In this document: in pieces, positions 50,674-58,841 of the stretch
Numbering within the stretch: position 1 is the first letter of the stretch
How the letters are laid out: the number at the start of each line of letters is the position of its first letter
Assembly: GCA_934589225.1 (NCBI GenBank)
Contig: CAKTNS010000005.1
Coordinates: forward strand, 38,127-102,126
Direction of reading: 5' to 3'
Origin: an uncultured Oscillospiraceae bacterium
GTDB taxonomy: Bacteria > Bacillota > Clostridia > Oscillospirales > Oscillospiraceae
DNA length: 64,000 nt
Program-made: the position numbers and the translations under genes
The notes under the pieces: model-generated
Told to the model about the DNA's origin: nothing
Seen by the model: only the letters and a program-made list of their open reading frames with translations
Databases searched by the model: none

Positions 50674-50702
50674 TTGCCTTTTTCGTGGAAACCCGCTAAA
50701 AT
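50674..50702 (+). promoter_or_regulatory. Promoter of the kinase-like gene
   Basis: TTGCCT (50674-50679), 17-bp spacer, TAAAAT (50697-50702). Confidence 0.6.
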
Positions 50703-50779
50703 GGGTAGTAAGTATTGTCGAAATCTGCGGGGAAATTTTCTGAGAATCTGCGCATGCTAAAACGGTCAGGAGGACTGTC

Positions 50780-51814
50780 ATGGACGATCAAACCTTGTGC
50801 ATCGATACCCTGGAGCTCATCGCCGCGCCCTGCTTTTGCGTGAAGGACGGCGTGATCTGCGGCCGCAACGGGGCGGCCCGGAAGCTGCCGCTGGGGGATC
50901 GTGTAGAACCGCTGCTTGCCGCCGGAGGGGAGGCCTATGCCGACTTTTCCGGAGGGAGCCTGTATCTGACCCTTTCCGTAGAGGGAACCCTTTTCGGTGC
51001 CGCCGTTGAGCGCAGGGGCGGCCTGGATTTCTTTTTGCTGGAGGAAGCGGAGGGAAACCCGGAGCTGCGGGCCCTTTCCCTGGCCGCCCGGGAACTGCGG
51101 CAGCCCCTTTCCGGCCTTTTTGCCACGGTCCAACAGCTGGATAGCAGCCAGGCCGCCCAAATCGAGGCCCTGAACCGGGGGCTTTCCCAGATGCTGCGGC
51201 TTATCGGAAATATGTCCGCCGCCGCTTCCCCCGTCTCTCACCCGGAACTCACAGACATTACCGCCGTTTTCCGGGAAATCTTTATGAAAGCCCAGCCCCT
51301 GCTGGAGCGCTTGGGCCTGGAGCTTCACTACGAAGGGCCGGAGCATGCCATTTACGCTCTGGCAGATGCCCAGGAGCTGGAGCGAAGTGTGCTGAATCTG
51401 CTGTCCAACGCCGCCAAATTCAGCCCCGGGGGCGGTGTGATCCGGTGCAGCCTGACCCGTCAGAACAGAGTCCTCCGGCTGTGCATCCAGGACGAGGGCA
51501 GCGGCATTCCCGACGATGTCCGGGGCAGCGTGTTCAACCGCTATCTGCGGCAGCCCGCCATTGAGGATGGACGCCAGGGGCTGGGGCTGGGGCTGGTATT
51601 GGTCCGGGCCTGTGCCGGTCATCACGGCGGCGCGGTGCTCATTGACCACCCGGCCCAGGGAGGCACCCGGGTCACCATGACCCTGGCCATCCGGCAGGAC
51701 ACCGGCAACACCCTGCGCTCTCCCCGCATCCGCATCGACTACGCCGGCGAACGGGACCATGGGCTGGTGGAGCTTTCCGACGTTCTTCCGGCCGAGCTCT
51801 ACGGCAGCCTTTAA
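50780..51814 (+). CDS. Histidine-kinase-like protein lacking the phospho-acceptor histidine
   Basis: A 344-residue soluble protein. Residues 90-130 resemble a HisKA helix, but the motif reads AARELRQPLSG: Arg104 stands where kinases have His. The ATPase domain looks intact, with NLLSNAAKFSPGGG, QDEGSGIP and GLGLGLVLVRA. No membrane segment or receiver is present. It may be a pseudokinase, a scaffold, or an ATPase that phosphorylates another protein. It stands alone between radC-uvrB and uvrA, with its own promoter and terminator. Confidence 0.8.
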   Translation: MDDQTLCIDTLELIAAPCFCVKDGVICGRNGAARKLPLGDRVEPLLAAGGEAYADFSGGSLYLTLSVEGTLFGAAVERRGGLDFFLLEEAEGNPELRALSLAARELRQPLSGLFATVQQLDSSQAAQIEALNRGLSQMLRLIGNMSAAASPVSHPELTDITAVFREIFMKAQPLLERLGLELHYEGPEHAIYALADAQELERSVLNLLSNAAKFSPGGGVIRCSLTRQNRVLRLCIQDEGSGIPDDVRGSVFNRYLRQPAIEDGRQGLGLGLVLVRACAGHHGGAVLIDHPAQGGTRVTMTLAIRQDTGNTLRSPRIRIDYAGERDHGLVELSDVLPAELYGSL

Positions 51815-51827
51815 TAAGCTCTTTTCA

Positions 51828-51863
51828 GAAGTGCTTTCCAAAGCGGGGAAGCACTTCTTTTTT
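51828..51863 (+). terminator. Terminator of the kinase-like gene
   Basis: GAAGTGCTTTCC (51828-51839) pairs with GGAAGCACTTC (51847-51857), followed by six T. Confidence 0.9.
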
Positions 51864-51884
51864 GTTCATTATAGCCCCGCCGCC

Positions 51885-51938
51885 TAAAAAAAGCAACCGG
51901 GACAGACGGATTTCCACAGGAACCGCCTGCCCCGGTTG
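51885..51938 (-). terminator. Terminator of uvrA
   Basis: Imperfect stem between AACCGGGGCAGGCGG and CCGTCTGTCCCGGTT on the minus strand, followed by GC and a seven-T run. Confidence 0.8.
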
Positions 51939-51940
51939 GT

Positions 51941-54778
51941 TCAAATCACAGGGTTTCCAAGATAGGACTTTAGATACTGTCCCGTGTAGCTCTCCGGAAC
52001 CTGGGCTACCTGCTCCGGGGTGCCGGTGGCCACAATGGTGCCGCCGCCGTCGCCGCCCTCGGGGCCCAGATCAATAATATAGTCCGCGGTTTTGATCACA
52101 TCTAAGTTGTGCTCAATGACCAGCACCGTGTTCCCCGCATCTACCAGGCGGTTCAAAACCTCGATGAGCCGATGGACATCCGCCGCATGGAGGCCCGTGG
52201 TGGGCTCGTCCAGAATATAGATGGTGCGGCCCGTGGCCGTGCGGCTGAGCTCCGTGGCCAGCTTCACCCGCTGGGCTTCACCGCCGGAGAGGGTGGTGCT
52301 GGCTTGGCCGAGCTTGATATACCCCAGGCCCACTTCCACCAGCATCTGGGCCTTTTTCCGGATTTTGGGAATGTTCTCAAAGAACTCCACCGCTTCCTCG
52401 CAAGTCATATCCAGCACCTGGGCGATGTTTTTGCCCTTATAGAGCACTTCCAGGGTCTCCCGGTTATACCGGGCTCCGTGGCAGACCTCACAGGGCACAT
52501 AGACATCCGCCAAAAAGTGCATCTCGATTTTTACCAGGCCGTCGCCGGAGCAGGCCTCACACCGGCCGCCCTTCACATTGAAGCTGAACCGGCCCGGGCC
52601 GTAGCCCCGCATTTTGGCATCCGCCGTAGAAGCGAACAGGTCCCGGATGTCGTTGAACAGCCCCGTATAGGTGGCGGGGTTGGAACGGGGGGTCCGGCCG
52701 ATGGGGCTCTGGTCAATATCAATGACCTTGTCCAGGTTCGAAAGGCCCTCTACACACCGGCAGGCACCGGGGCGGCAGCGGGCGTGATTCAGCTTGGAAA
52801 GCAGGGTCTTGTTCAAAACCTCGTTCACCAGGCTGGATTTGCCGGAGCCGGACACACCGGTGACACAGGTCAGGGTGCCCAGAGGAATGGACACGTCCAC
52901 ATTTTTCAGATTGTTTTCCCGGGCCCCGCAAACGGTCAGCAGCTGGCCGTTTCCGGGCCGTCTGGTTTCCGGCACGGGGATCTTCTTTTTACCGGAGAGG
53001 TACTGGCCCGTAACGGATTCCGGGCAGTCCAGAATATCCTGCAAGCTGCCCGCCGCCACGATCTTTCCCCCGTGGCTTCCGGCCCCCGGGCCCACATCCA
53101 CAATGAAGTCCGCCGCCCGCATGGTGTCTTCGTCATGCTCCACCACGATCAGGGTATTGCCGATGTCCCGCAGGTGTTTGAGGGTCGCCAGCAGCTTGTC
53201 GTTATCCCGCTGGTGCAGACCAATGGAGGGTTCGTCCAGGATGTACAGCACCCCCATCAGGGAGGAGCCGATCTGGGTGGCCAGGCGAATCCGCTGGCTT
53301 TCGCCGCCGGAGAGGGTTCCGGCCCCCCGGGAAAGGGTCAGATAGCTCAGGCCCACATCCGTCAGGAACCGCAGCCGGGAGGTGATCTCCCGAATGATCT
53401 GCTGGGCCACCACCGCCATATTGCCCTCCAGGTGCAGGTTTTCCATAAACTGGAGCTCCTGAACCACGCTCATGCGGCAGAACTCCATGATGTTCAGGCC
53501 CCCAACCGTCACCGCCAAAGCGATTTCCGAAAGCCGGTTGCCGTGGCACTTGGGGCAGGGCGCTGTGGACATGCACTCCTCCAATTCTTTCCGGGCGGCA
53601 TCGGACTGGGTCTCCCGATAGCGACGGGAAACATTGTTCAGGATGCCCTCAAAGGGCTGCTCCAGAACGCCCATGCCGTTGCCCCGGTTGTAGGTCATCC
53701 GCAGCTTTTCCGTGCCGGTGCCGTAGAGGATCACCTGCATAGCCTCTTTGCTCAGGGTACTGACAGGGTCCGTCAGGGAGAAATGATATTTCTGGGACAG
53801 GGCCTCAAAATACATCCGGAAAATGGAATCCGTCCGGGCGTTCTGCCAGCCGGAGGCCTGAATAGCCCCCTCAAAAATGGATTTTTCCTTATCCGGGATC
53901 ACCAGGTCCTCGTCCGCGATGAGCTGGAAGCCCAGGCCGGTGCAGCTGGGGCAGGCCCCGCTGGGGTTATTGAAGGAGAACATTCTGGGCTCCAGCTCCG
54001 TCAGGCTGATGCCGCAGTCCTCGCAGGCGTAGTTCTGGGAAAAGCTCAGCTCCCGGTTTTCCTTGGGCAGCTCAATGGTCACCAGGCCTCCTGAATGGAC
54101 ACAGGCGGTTTCGATAGAGTCCGTCAGGCGGCGGCGCAGGCCTTCTTTCAGCACAAGCCGGTCCACCACCAGTTCAATGGTGTGCTTTTTGTTCTTTTCC
54201 AGCTTGATCTCTTCCGTCAGATCATAAAGGATGCCATCCACCCGGACTCTGGAAAAGCCCTGCTTCCGGGCATCCTCCAAGACCTTCACATGCTCGCCCT
54301 TTTTCCCCCGGATCACCGGGGAGAGCACCACAAACCGGGTCCCCTCTCCCAGGGCCTCCACCCGGTCAACGATCTGGTCAATGGTCTGGCGGCGAATTTC
54401 CTTGCCGCATTTGGGGCAATGGGGCACACCCACTCTGGCCCACAGCAGACGCAGATAGTCATAAATCTCCGTCACCGTGCCCACGGTGGACCGGGGGCTT
54501 TTGGAGGTGGTTTTCTGGTCAATGGAGATGGCCGGGGACAGGCCCTCAATGGAATCCACATCCGGCTTTTCCATCTGGCCCAGGAACTGCCGGGCATAGG
54601 AGCTGAGGCTTTCCACATACCGCCGCTGGCCCTCGGCATAGATGGTATCAAAGGCCAGGCTGGATTTGCCGGAGCCGCTGAGGCCGGTAAAGACCACCAT
54701 TTTGTCTCTGGGGATGGTCACATCCACGTTTTTTAAATTGTTTTCCCGGGCACCCCGGATGATGATTTTGTCGTTCAT
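51941..54778 (-). CDS. uvrA: Excinuclease ABC subunit A
   Basis: A 945-residue damage-recognition ATPase. It has two ABC modules: Walker A GLSGSGKS near residue 31 and GVSGSGKS near 640, and two LSGGE signatures (TLSGGESQR, TLSGGEAQR). Zinc modules CEDCG...CPSC and CEAC...CEVC are intact. Length is normal. It loads UvrB, encoded 2 kb downstream in a separate unit. GAGGTAG precedes the ATG; no LexA-type box was noticed in the promoter. Confidence 0.97.
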   Translation of the reverse strand: MNDKIIIRGARENNLKNVDVTIPRDKMVVFTGLSGSGKSSLAFDTIYAEGQRRYVESLSSYARQFLGQMEKPDVDSIEGLSPAISIDQKTTSKSPRSTVGTVTEIYDYLRLLWARVGVPHCPKCGKEIRRQTIDQIVDRVEALGEGTRFVVLSPVIRGKKGEHVKVLEDARKQGFSRVRVDGILYDLTEEIKLEKNKKHTIELVVDRLVLKEGLRRRLTDSIETACVHSGGLVTIELPKENRELSFSQNYACEDCGISLTELEPRMFSFNNPSGACPSCTGLGFQLIADEDLVIPDKEKSIFEGAIQASGWQNARTDSIFRMYFEALSQKYHFSLTDPVSTLSKEAMQVILYGTGTEKLRMTYNRGNGMGVLEQPFEGILNNVSRRYRETQSDAARKELEECMSTAPCPKCHGNRLSEIALAVTVGGLNIMEFCRMSVVQELQFMENLHLEGNMAVVAQQIIREITSRLRFLTDVGLSYLTLSRGAGTLSGGESQRIRLATQIGSSLMGVLYILDEPSIGLHQRDNDKLLATLKHLRDIGNTLIVVEHDEDTMRAADFIVDVGPGAGSHGGKIVAAGSLQDILDCPESVTGQYLSGKKKIPVPETRRPGNGQLLTVCGARENNLKNVDVSIPLGTLTCVTGVSGSGKSSLVNEVLNKTLLSKLNHARCRPGACRCVEGLSNLDKVIDIDQSPIGRTPRSNPATYTGLFNDIRDLFASTADAKMRGYGPGRFSFNVKGGRCEACSGDGLVKIEMHFLADVYVPCEVCHGARYNRETLEVLYKGKNIAQVLDMTCEEAVEFFENIPKIRKKAQMLVEVGLGYIKLGQASTTLSGGEAQRVKLATELSRTATGRTIYILDEPTTGLHAADVHRLIEVLNRLVDAGNTVLVIEHNLDVIKTADYIIDLGPEGGDGGGTIVATGTPEQVAQVPESYTGQYLKSYLGNPVI

Positions 54779-54838
54779 AGACTACCTCGTTATTTGTTGA
54801 CCCCAGTACGCAGCCGGTGATCTAAAAGCATTCGATAT

Positions 54839-54867
54839 ATTATACCACGAAATGATTGGTTCTACAA
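54839..54867 (-). promoter_or_regulatory. Promoter of uvrA
   Basis: TTGTAG (54862-54867), 17-bp spacer and TATAAT (54839-54844) on the minus strand. Confidence 0.65.
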
Positions 54868-54918
54868 GGGATTTTCAAACGAATTTTCGTCTCCATTTAT
54901 GAAGGAGCGCAGAAGGAA

Positions 54919-54954
54919 AGGACGTACCGCATTTATCAGCGGCACGCCCTTTTG
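54919..54954 (-). terminator. Terminator of the nifS-nifU-Rrf2 operon
   Basis: AAGGGCGTGCCGC and GCGGTACGTCCTT pair on the minus strand, with one or two mismatches. Confidence 0.65.
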
Positions 54955-54962
54955 GTATTGGG

Positions 54963-55391
54963 TCATTGGAGTTCCGCCCCAGCGGGGTTCTCTTTCAGCA
55001 GGTCTGCCAGGGTGATGCCCTCGAAGAAGGCGTTGATCATGGCATCCAGCTTGTCCCACATGGGTCTTGTCTCGCAGCAGCTGCTGCGGGAGCAGGCCGT
55101 TGGGCCCTGGGTGGTACAGGAGACCACCGCCAGGCCGCCCTCTGTCAGCTTCAGGATGCTGCCCACGGTGTATTCCTCCGGCTTCCGGTTCAACCGGTAG
55201 CCGCCGCCCTTTCCGTGGACCGCGTCCAGAAGGCCGCCTTTGGAGAGGATGGTCATAATGGATTCCAGGTATTTTTGAGAAATACCCTCCTGCTCCGCGA
55301 TCTCCTTAATGGGAATGTACTCTTCCCCACCCCGCTGGGCCATGGCCAGCATCACCCGCAGGGCGTAGCGTCCCTTGGTCGATACGATCAT
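54963..55391 (-). CDS. Rrf2/IscR-family transcriptional regulator
   Basis: A 142-residue winged-helix regulator starting MIVSTKGRYALRVMLAMAQ, with recognition region ISQKYLESIM and wing HGKGGGYRL. Cys92, Cys100, Cys105 and Cys106 form a probable Fe-S cluster site, so it should sense Fe-S status. It is last in the nifS-nifU operon rather than first as in many bacteria, 4 bp after nifU without a clear ribosome site. An inverted repeat in the operon promoter is its likely target. Confidence 0.9.
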   Translation of the reverse strand: MIVSTKGRYALRVMLAMAQRGGEEYIPIKEIAEQEGISQKYLESIMTILSKGGLLDAVHGKGGGYRLNRKPEEYTVGSILKLTEGGLAVVSCTTQGPTACSRSSCCETRPMWDKLDAMINAFFEGITLADLLKENPAGAELQ

Positions 55392-55395
55392 GGGC

Positions 55396-55824
55396 TTATT
55401 CGCAGTGTTCGCAATGCTCGCAGTCGGGGAAGTCCTTTTCGTCGTAGGGCAGGCCCGTGCGGTCGTAGTAGTCCTTCAGGGCGTTTTTAATGGCTTCCTC
55501 CGCCAGAACGGAGCAATGGAGCTTGTGGGCGGGCAGACCGTCCAGAGCCTCCGCCACGGCCTTATTGGTCAGGGCCATGGCCTCGTGGATGGACTTGCCC
55601 TTGATCATCTCGGTGGCCATGGAGGAGGAGGCAATGGCGCTGCCGCAGCCGAAGGTCTCAAACTTCACGTCCTTGATGATGTCGTCTTCAATTTTCAGGT
55701 AGATTTTCATAATATCGCCGCACTTGGCGTTGCCCACTTCTCCCACGCCGTTGGCGTCCTCAATGACACCCACGTTCCGGGGGTGGGTAAAATGATCCAT
55801 TACTTTTTCACTGTAAAGTGCCAT
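55396..55824 (-). CDS. nifU: Fe-S cluster assembly scaffold NifU/IscU
   Basis: A 142-residue scaffold with the three cluster cysteines Cys35 (AKCGD), Cys60 (FGCGSAIASS) and Cys104 (LHCSV) and Asp37. It receives sulfur from the neighbouring cysteine desulfurase and passes clusters to apoproteins. The tail CEHCEHCE adds three extra cysteines with alternating acids, an unusual ending. GGAGGAAG precedes the ATG. Confidence 0.93.
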   Translation of the reverse strand: MALYSEKVMDHFTHPRNVGVIEDANGVGEVGNAKCGDIMKIYLKIEDDIIKDVKFETFGCGSAIASSSMATEMIKGKSIHEAMALTNKAVAEALDGLPAHKLHCSVLAEEAIKNALKDYYDRTGLPYDEKDFPDCEHCEHCE

Positions 55825-55842
55825 GTTTTTCTTCCTCCAAAA

Positions 55843-57030
55843 TTACAGAATATATTGCCGTTTGCCGGTTTGCAGGTCTCTCCAGACGGGAGAGAAGCCC
55901 CGCAGATAGGCCACCACTTCCGGGACGGCCTGCAAAATATAGTCCATTTCTTCCATGGTGTTGCTCTCGCACAGGCTCAGCCGCAGGGAGCCGTGGGCCA
56001 CATCGTGGACCCGGCCAATGGCCAGCAGCACGTGGCTGGGGTCCAGGGAGCCGGAGGTGCAGGCGGAGCCGGAGGAAGCGCAGATGCCCTTCTGGTCCAG
56101 CAGCAGCAGCAGGCTCTCGCCCTCGATGCCCTCAAAGCAGAAGCTCACGTTGCCGGGAAGCCGGTGCTCCAGATCGCCGTTGACGGCGCTGTGGGGGATC
56201 TGGGCCAGGCCCGTCAAAAGCTTATCCCGCATGGCGGAAACCTTGGCGGCATTCTCATCAATATGGTCACAGGCCTCCTGCAAGGCGGCGGCCATGCCGC
56301 AGATGCCGGGGATGTTCTCGGTACCGGCCCGCTTGCCCCGCTCCTGGGCACCGCCCTCAATGAGATTCACCAGAGGGAAGCCCTTGCGGACATAGAGCGC
56401 CCCCACGCCCTTGGGGCCGTGGAACTTGTGGCCGGACAGGCTCAGCATATCGATATTCTGCTCTTTCACATTGATGTGTACATGGCCCACGGCCTGGACG
56501 GCATCGGTGTGGAAGGGCACGCCTGCCTCCTTGCAGATGGCGCCGATCTCCGCAATGGGGAGAATGGAGCCGATCTCATTGTTGGCGTACATGGTGGTGA
56601 CAAGGCAGGTATCGGGGCGAATAGCGTCCTTTACCTGCTGGGCGCGGATGTTGTGGCCCTGGCGAACGTCCAGCAGGGTCACTTCAAAGCCCTCTTTTTC
56701 CAACTTTTTCAGGGTGTGCAGCACGGCGTGATGCTCAAAGGCCGTGGAAATGATGTGCTTTTTGCCCTTCTTCTCCCCCAGCTTGGCGGCGGAGATAATG
56801 GCCTGGTTGTCGGCCTCGCTGCCGCCGGAGGTGAAGATGATCTCCCGGGGCTCACAGCCCAGGCATTTGGCCACGGTCTCCCGGGCGGCATCCAGGGCAT
56901 CTTTAGCCTCCTGGCCCACGGTGTGCAGGCTGGAAGGGTTGCCGTAAATGGTGGTCATATAAGGCAGCATGGCATCCATGGCCGTCTGGCTCATTTGGGT
57001 GGTTGCCGCATTGTCCGCGTAAATTCGCAT
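55843..57030 (-). CDS. nifS: Cysteine desulfurase NifS
   Basis: A 395-residue PLP enzyme releasing sulfur from cysteine for Fe-S clusters. The PLP Lys lies in LSGHKFHGPKG and the sulfur-carrying Cys in SSGSACTSGS, a group I loop. It begins MRIYADNAATTQMSQ. It is the first gene of the operon with nifU and the Rrf2 regulator. AGGAGG precedes the ATG. Confidence 0.95.
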   Translation of the reverse strand: MRIYADNAATTQMSQTAMDAMLPYMTTIYGNPSSLHTVGQEAKDALDAARETVAKCLGCEPREIIFTSGGSEADNQAIISAAKLGEKKGKKHIISTAFEHHAVLHTLKKLEKEGFEVTLLDVRQGHNIRAQQVKDAIRPDTCLVTTMYANNEIGSILPIAEIGAICKEAGVPFHTDAVQAVGHVHINVKEQNIDMLSLSGHKFHGPKGVGALYVRKGFPLVNLIEGGAQERGKRAGTENIPGICGMAAALQEACDHIDENAAKVSAMRDKLLTGLAQIPHSAVNGDLEHRLPGNVSFCFEGIEGESLLLLLDQKGICASSGSACTSGSLDPSHVLLAIGRVHDVAHGSLRLSLCESNTMEEMDYILQAVPEVVAYLRGFSPVWRDLQTGKRQYIL

Positions 57031-57073
57031 GAATGAACCTCCTATGATTCAGGAGAGGTTTTCCTAAAGGAAT

Positions 57074-57096
57074 CTCCCTAGTAGTTATGTAGGGAG
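57074..57096. promoter_or_regulatory. Inverted repeat at nifS promoter, probable Rrf2/IscR operator
   Basis: CTCCCTA (57074-57080) and TAGGGAG (57090-57096) are perfect 7-bp arms with a 9-bp spacer. The repeat touches the -10 box and covers the transcription start. Confidence 0.55.
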
Positions 57097-57123
57097 CATA
57101 CCACATTTTGCCTACCTTGTCAA
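57095..57123 (-). promoter_or_regulatory. Promoter of the nifS-nifU-Rrf2 operon
   Basis: Consensus TTGACA (57118-57123), 17-bp spacer, TATGCT (57095-57100) on the minus strand. Confidence 0.75.
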
Positions 57124-57151
57124 TAGGTAAATGGGTTCCGGTGTCTCATCC

Positions 57152-57607
57152 TTACAGAAATGCCTGGATCGCTGCCGCCAACCGCTCCAGGCCCTGCTGG
57201 TCTTCCGGGGTGAAGCGGCCAAAATGAGGGCTGTCCAGGTCCAGGACCCCCCAAATGGTGCCGTTTTTGTAGAGGGGGATGACGATTTCCGAGTTGGAGG
57301 CCCCGTCGCAGGCGATATGTCCCGGGAAATCGTGGACGTTTTCCACCCGGACCGTTCTTCCCTCCCGGGCCGCGGTGCCGCAAACGCCCCGGCCCAGGGG
57401 GATGCGGATGCAGGCCGGTTTCCCCTGGAAGGGGCCCAGCACCAGGGCGCCGTCGGTCATTTCGTAAAAACCCGCCCAGTTCAGCCCCGGAATGGTCTGC
57501 CAGATCAGGGCTGCGGTGTTGGCCAGATTGCTGGTCCGATAGGGTATTCCTTCGGTAAGGGCTTCCAGATTTTGAAGAAGCTCCTGATAATCCGTTTCAA
57601 ATTTCAT
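57152..57607 (-). CDS. msrC: GAF-domain free methionine-(R)-sulfoxide reductase
   Basis: A 151-residue GAF protein with the three family cysteines in PACIRIPLGRGVCGTAA and GHIACD, and LDLDSP near the end. fRMsr enzymes reduce free methionine-R-sulfoxide through a Cys relay. ATG 57607 has AAGGCGGG upstream; the open frame to 57658 lacks such a site. It lies divergent from spoIVB. Confidence 0.88.
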   Translation of the reverse strand: MKFETDYQELLQNLEALTEGIPYRTSNLANTAALIWQTIPGLNWAGFYEMTDGALVLGPFQGKPACIRIPLGRGVCGTAAREGRTVRVENVHDFPGHIACDGASNSEIVIPLYKNGTIWGVLDLDSPHFGRFTPEDQQGLERLAAAIQAFL

Positions 57608-57732
57608 ATTGTTCCCGCCTTTCGCCCCTATTCTACAGAAAATTTGGAAGACAATCAAGAAAAATTTGAAAAGCCACCCAGCCTTCCCCAGATTTTTCGA
57701 CTTTTTCAGCGGTTACATCCCTGCTGCCGGGT

Positions 57733-57739
57733 CATATTA
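57733..57739 (+). promoter_or_regulatory. Possible forespore sigma -10 box of spoIVB
   Basis: CATATTA lies 31 bp before the ATG and matches the sigma-F/G -10 consensus; a good -35 is not obvious. Confidence 0.35.
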
Positions 57740-57769
57740 AGAGGGCAAAGAGAAAGGAGGGATTTTTTG

Positions 57770-58783
57770 ATGAAGCGATTTTTGCGGGTTTTTCTTTTAT
57801 GGATCTGGATACTTCCCCTGACCGCCAACGCGGAAACGGTCCTGGTTCCCGTGGGGCAGCTGGTGGGGTTGCAGCTGCGCACCGACAGCGTCACCGTGGC
57901 GGCCTATGACGATGCGGCGGACGGGAAAAGCACGGGGCTCAAAATCGGGGACCGGATCACGGCGGTGAACGGCACCCCCGTTTCCACCATCCCCCAGGTC
58001 CGAACCGCGCTGCAAAGCAGCCCTTCCCCAGTGGAGCTGACGGTGCTCCGGGGGAGCCGTCAGGTGACCCTGACCGTGACCCCCAAGCAGCGGCAGGGGG
58101 CGGCGGTTTTGGGGGTCTATCTGCGGCAGGGCATTTCCGGCATCGGCACCGTCACCTGGTATGACCCGGAGACCCATCGGTTTGCCGCCCTGGGCCATGG
58201 GGTCAGCACCCCCAGAGAGGGTCTTTTGAAAATGGTATCCGGGGATATTTATACTGCCCGGGTCAGCGCCGTTCAGAAGGGGAAAATCGGTACCCCGGGG
58301 CTGTTAAAGGGAGAGGCCGCCGCCGGTTTTCCTCTGGGGAGCCTGTCCGGCAATACGCCCCAGGGCATTTTCGGCACGGCTCCTGGGGGCTTTTCCGGCT
58401 CCCCCGTGCCGGTGGGCAGCTGGGAGAGTCTGCATTGCGGCCCCGCCACCATCCGGGCCACGGTGCAGCCCGGGCCGCCTCGGGATTATTCTGTGGAAAT
58501 TCTGAAATTATATCCAAAAGACCGGACCACCCACCGGAATTTTCTTCTGAAAGTCACCGACCCGGAGCTTCTGGCCCTGACCGGCGGCATCGTCCAGGGC
58601 ATGCGAGTGATTGATAATATGGACAACACCATAATTCAACAAACAATGCGTAGTTTATCACATACCCTCCAAAATTCAACCACGCATCCAGTCAATACAC
58701 GATACAAGGTTGGATGTTCCGGTGTAGAGGAACATCCTACAGATTTCATACCCAGCAGAAGAAATCTCCATCATTTCACGTAA
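57770..58783 (+). pseudogene. spoIVB: spoIVB (SpoIVB sporulation protease), interrupted by a conjugative element
   Basis: The native part (codons 1-278, 57770-58603) has an N-terminal signal anchor, a PDZ domain (about 25-105) and an S55 peptidase domain with LGHG (His143) and ending LTGGIVQGM. In intact SpoIVB the next residues are Ser-Gly-Ser-Pro, with the catalytic Ser. Here unrelated, lower-GC sequence follows and encodes 59 foreign residues to a stop at 58783. The protein would lack its nucleophile. SpoIVB activates SpoIVFB-dependent sigma-K processing from the forespore, so this cell should not sporulate normally unless the element excises. AAAGGAGG precedes the ATG. Confidence 0.9.
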
Positions 58784-58785
58784 AG
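58604..58785 (+). other. Element left-end region (attL side) with a 9-bp stem hairpin
   Basis: AT-rich, non-coding-looking end sequence. GGATGTTCC and GGAACATCC (within 58714-58740) form a perfect hairpin with an 8-nt loop. Recombinase binding sites are expected here, but repeats cannot be confirmed without the other end. Confidence 0.5.
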
Positions 58786-58813
58786 AAGGCTTCCAGCAAT
58801 GGGAGCCTTTTTT
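58786..58813 (+). terminator. Terminator between the spoIVB junction and parB
   Basis: GGCTTCC (58788-58794) and GGGAGCC (58801-58807) pair around AGCAAT, followed by six T. It insulates the element from host transcription. Confidence 0.75.
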
Positions 58814-58841
58814 CATACCAAAGTAAAAGGAGGCTCATTTT

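Noticed and set aside
52109..54094. 661-residue open frame antisense to uvrA
   Set aside because: No recognisable domain and complete overlap with a well-conserved gene.
54779..54838. LexA box before uvrA
   Set aside because: No GAAC-N4-GTTC-type site was found near the promoter.
57131..57769. N-terminal extension of the spoIVB frame
   Set aside because: It is antisense to the methionine sulfoxide reductase gene; the RBS and signal anchor start at 57770.
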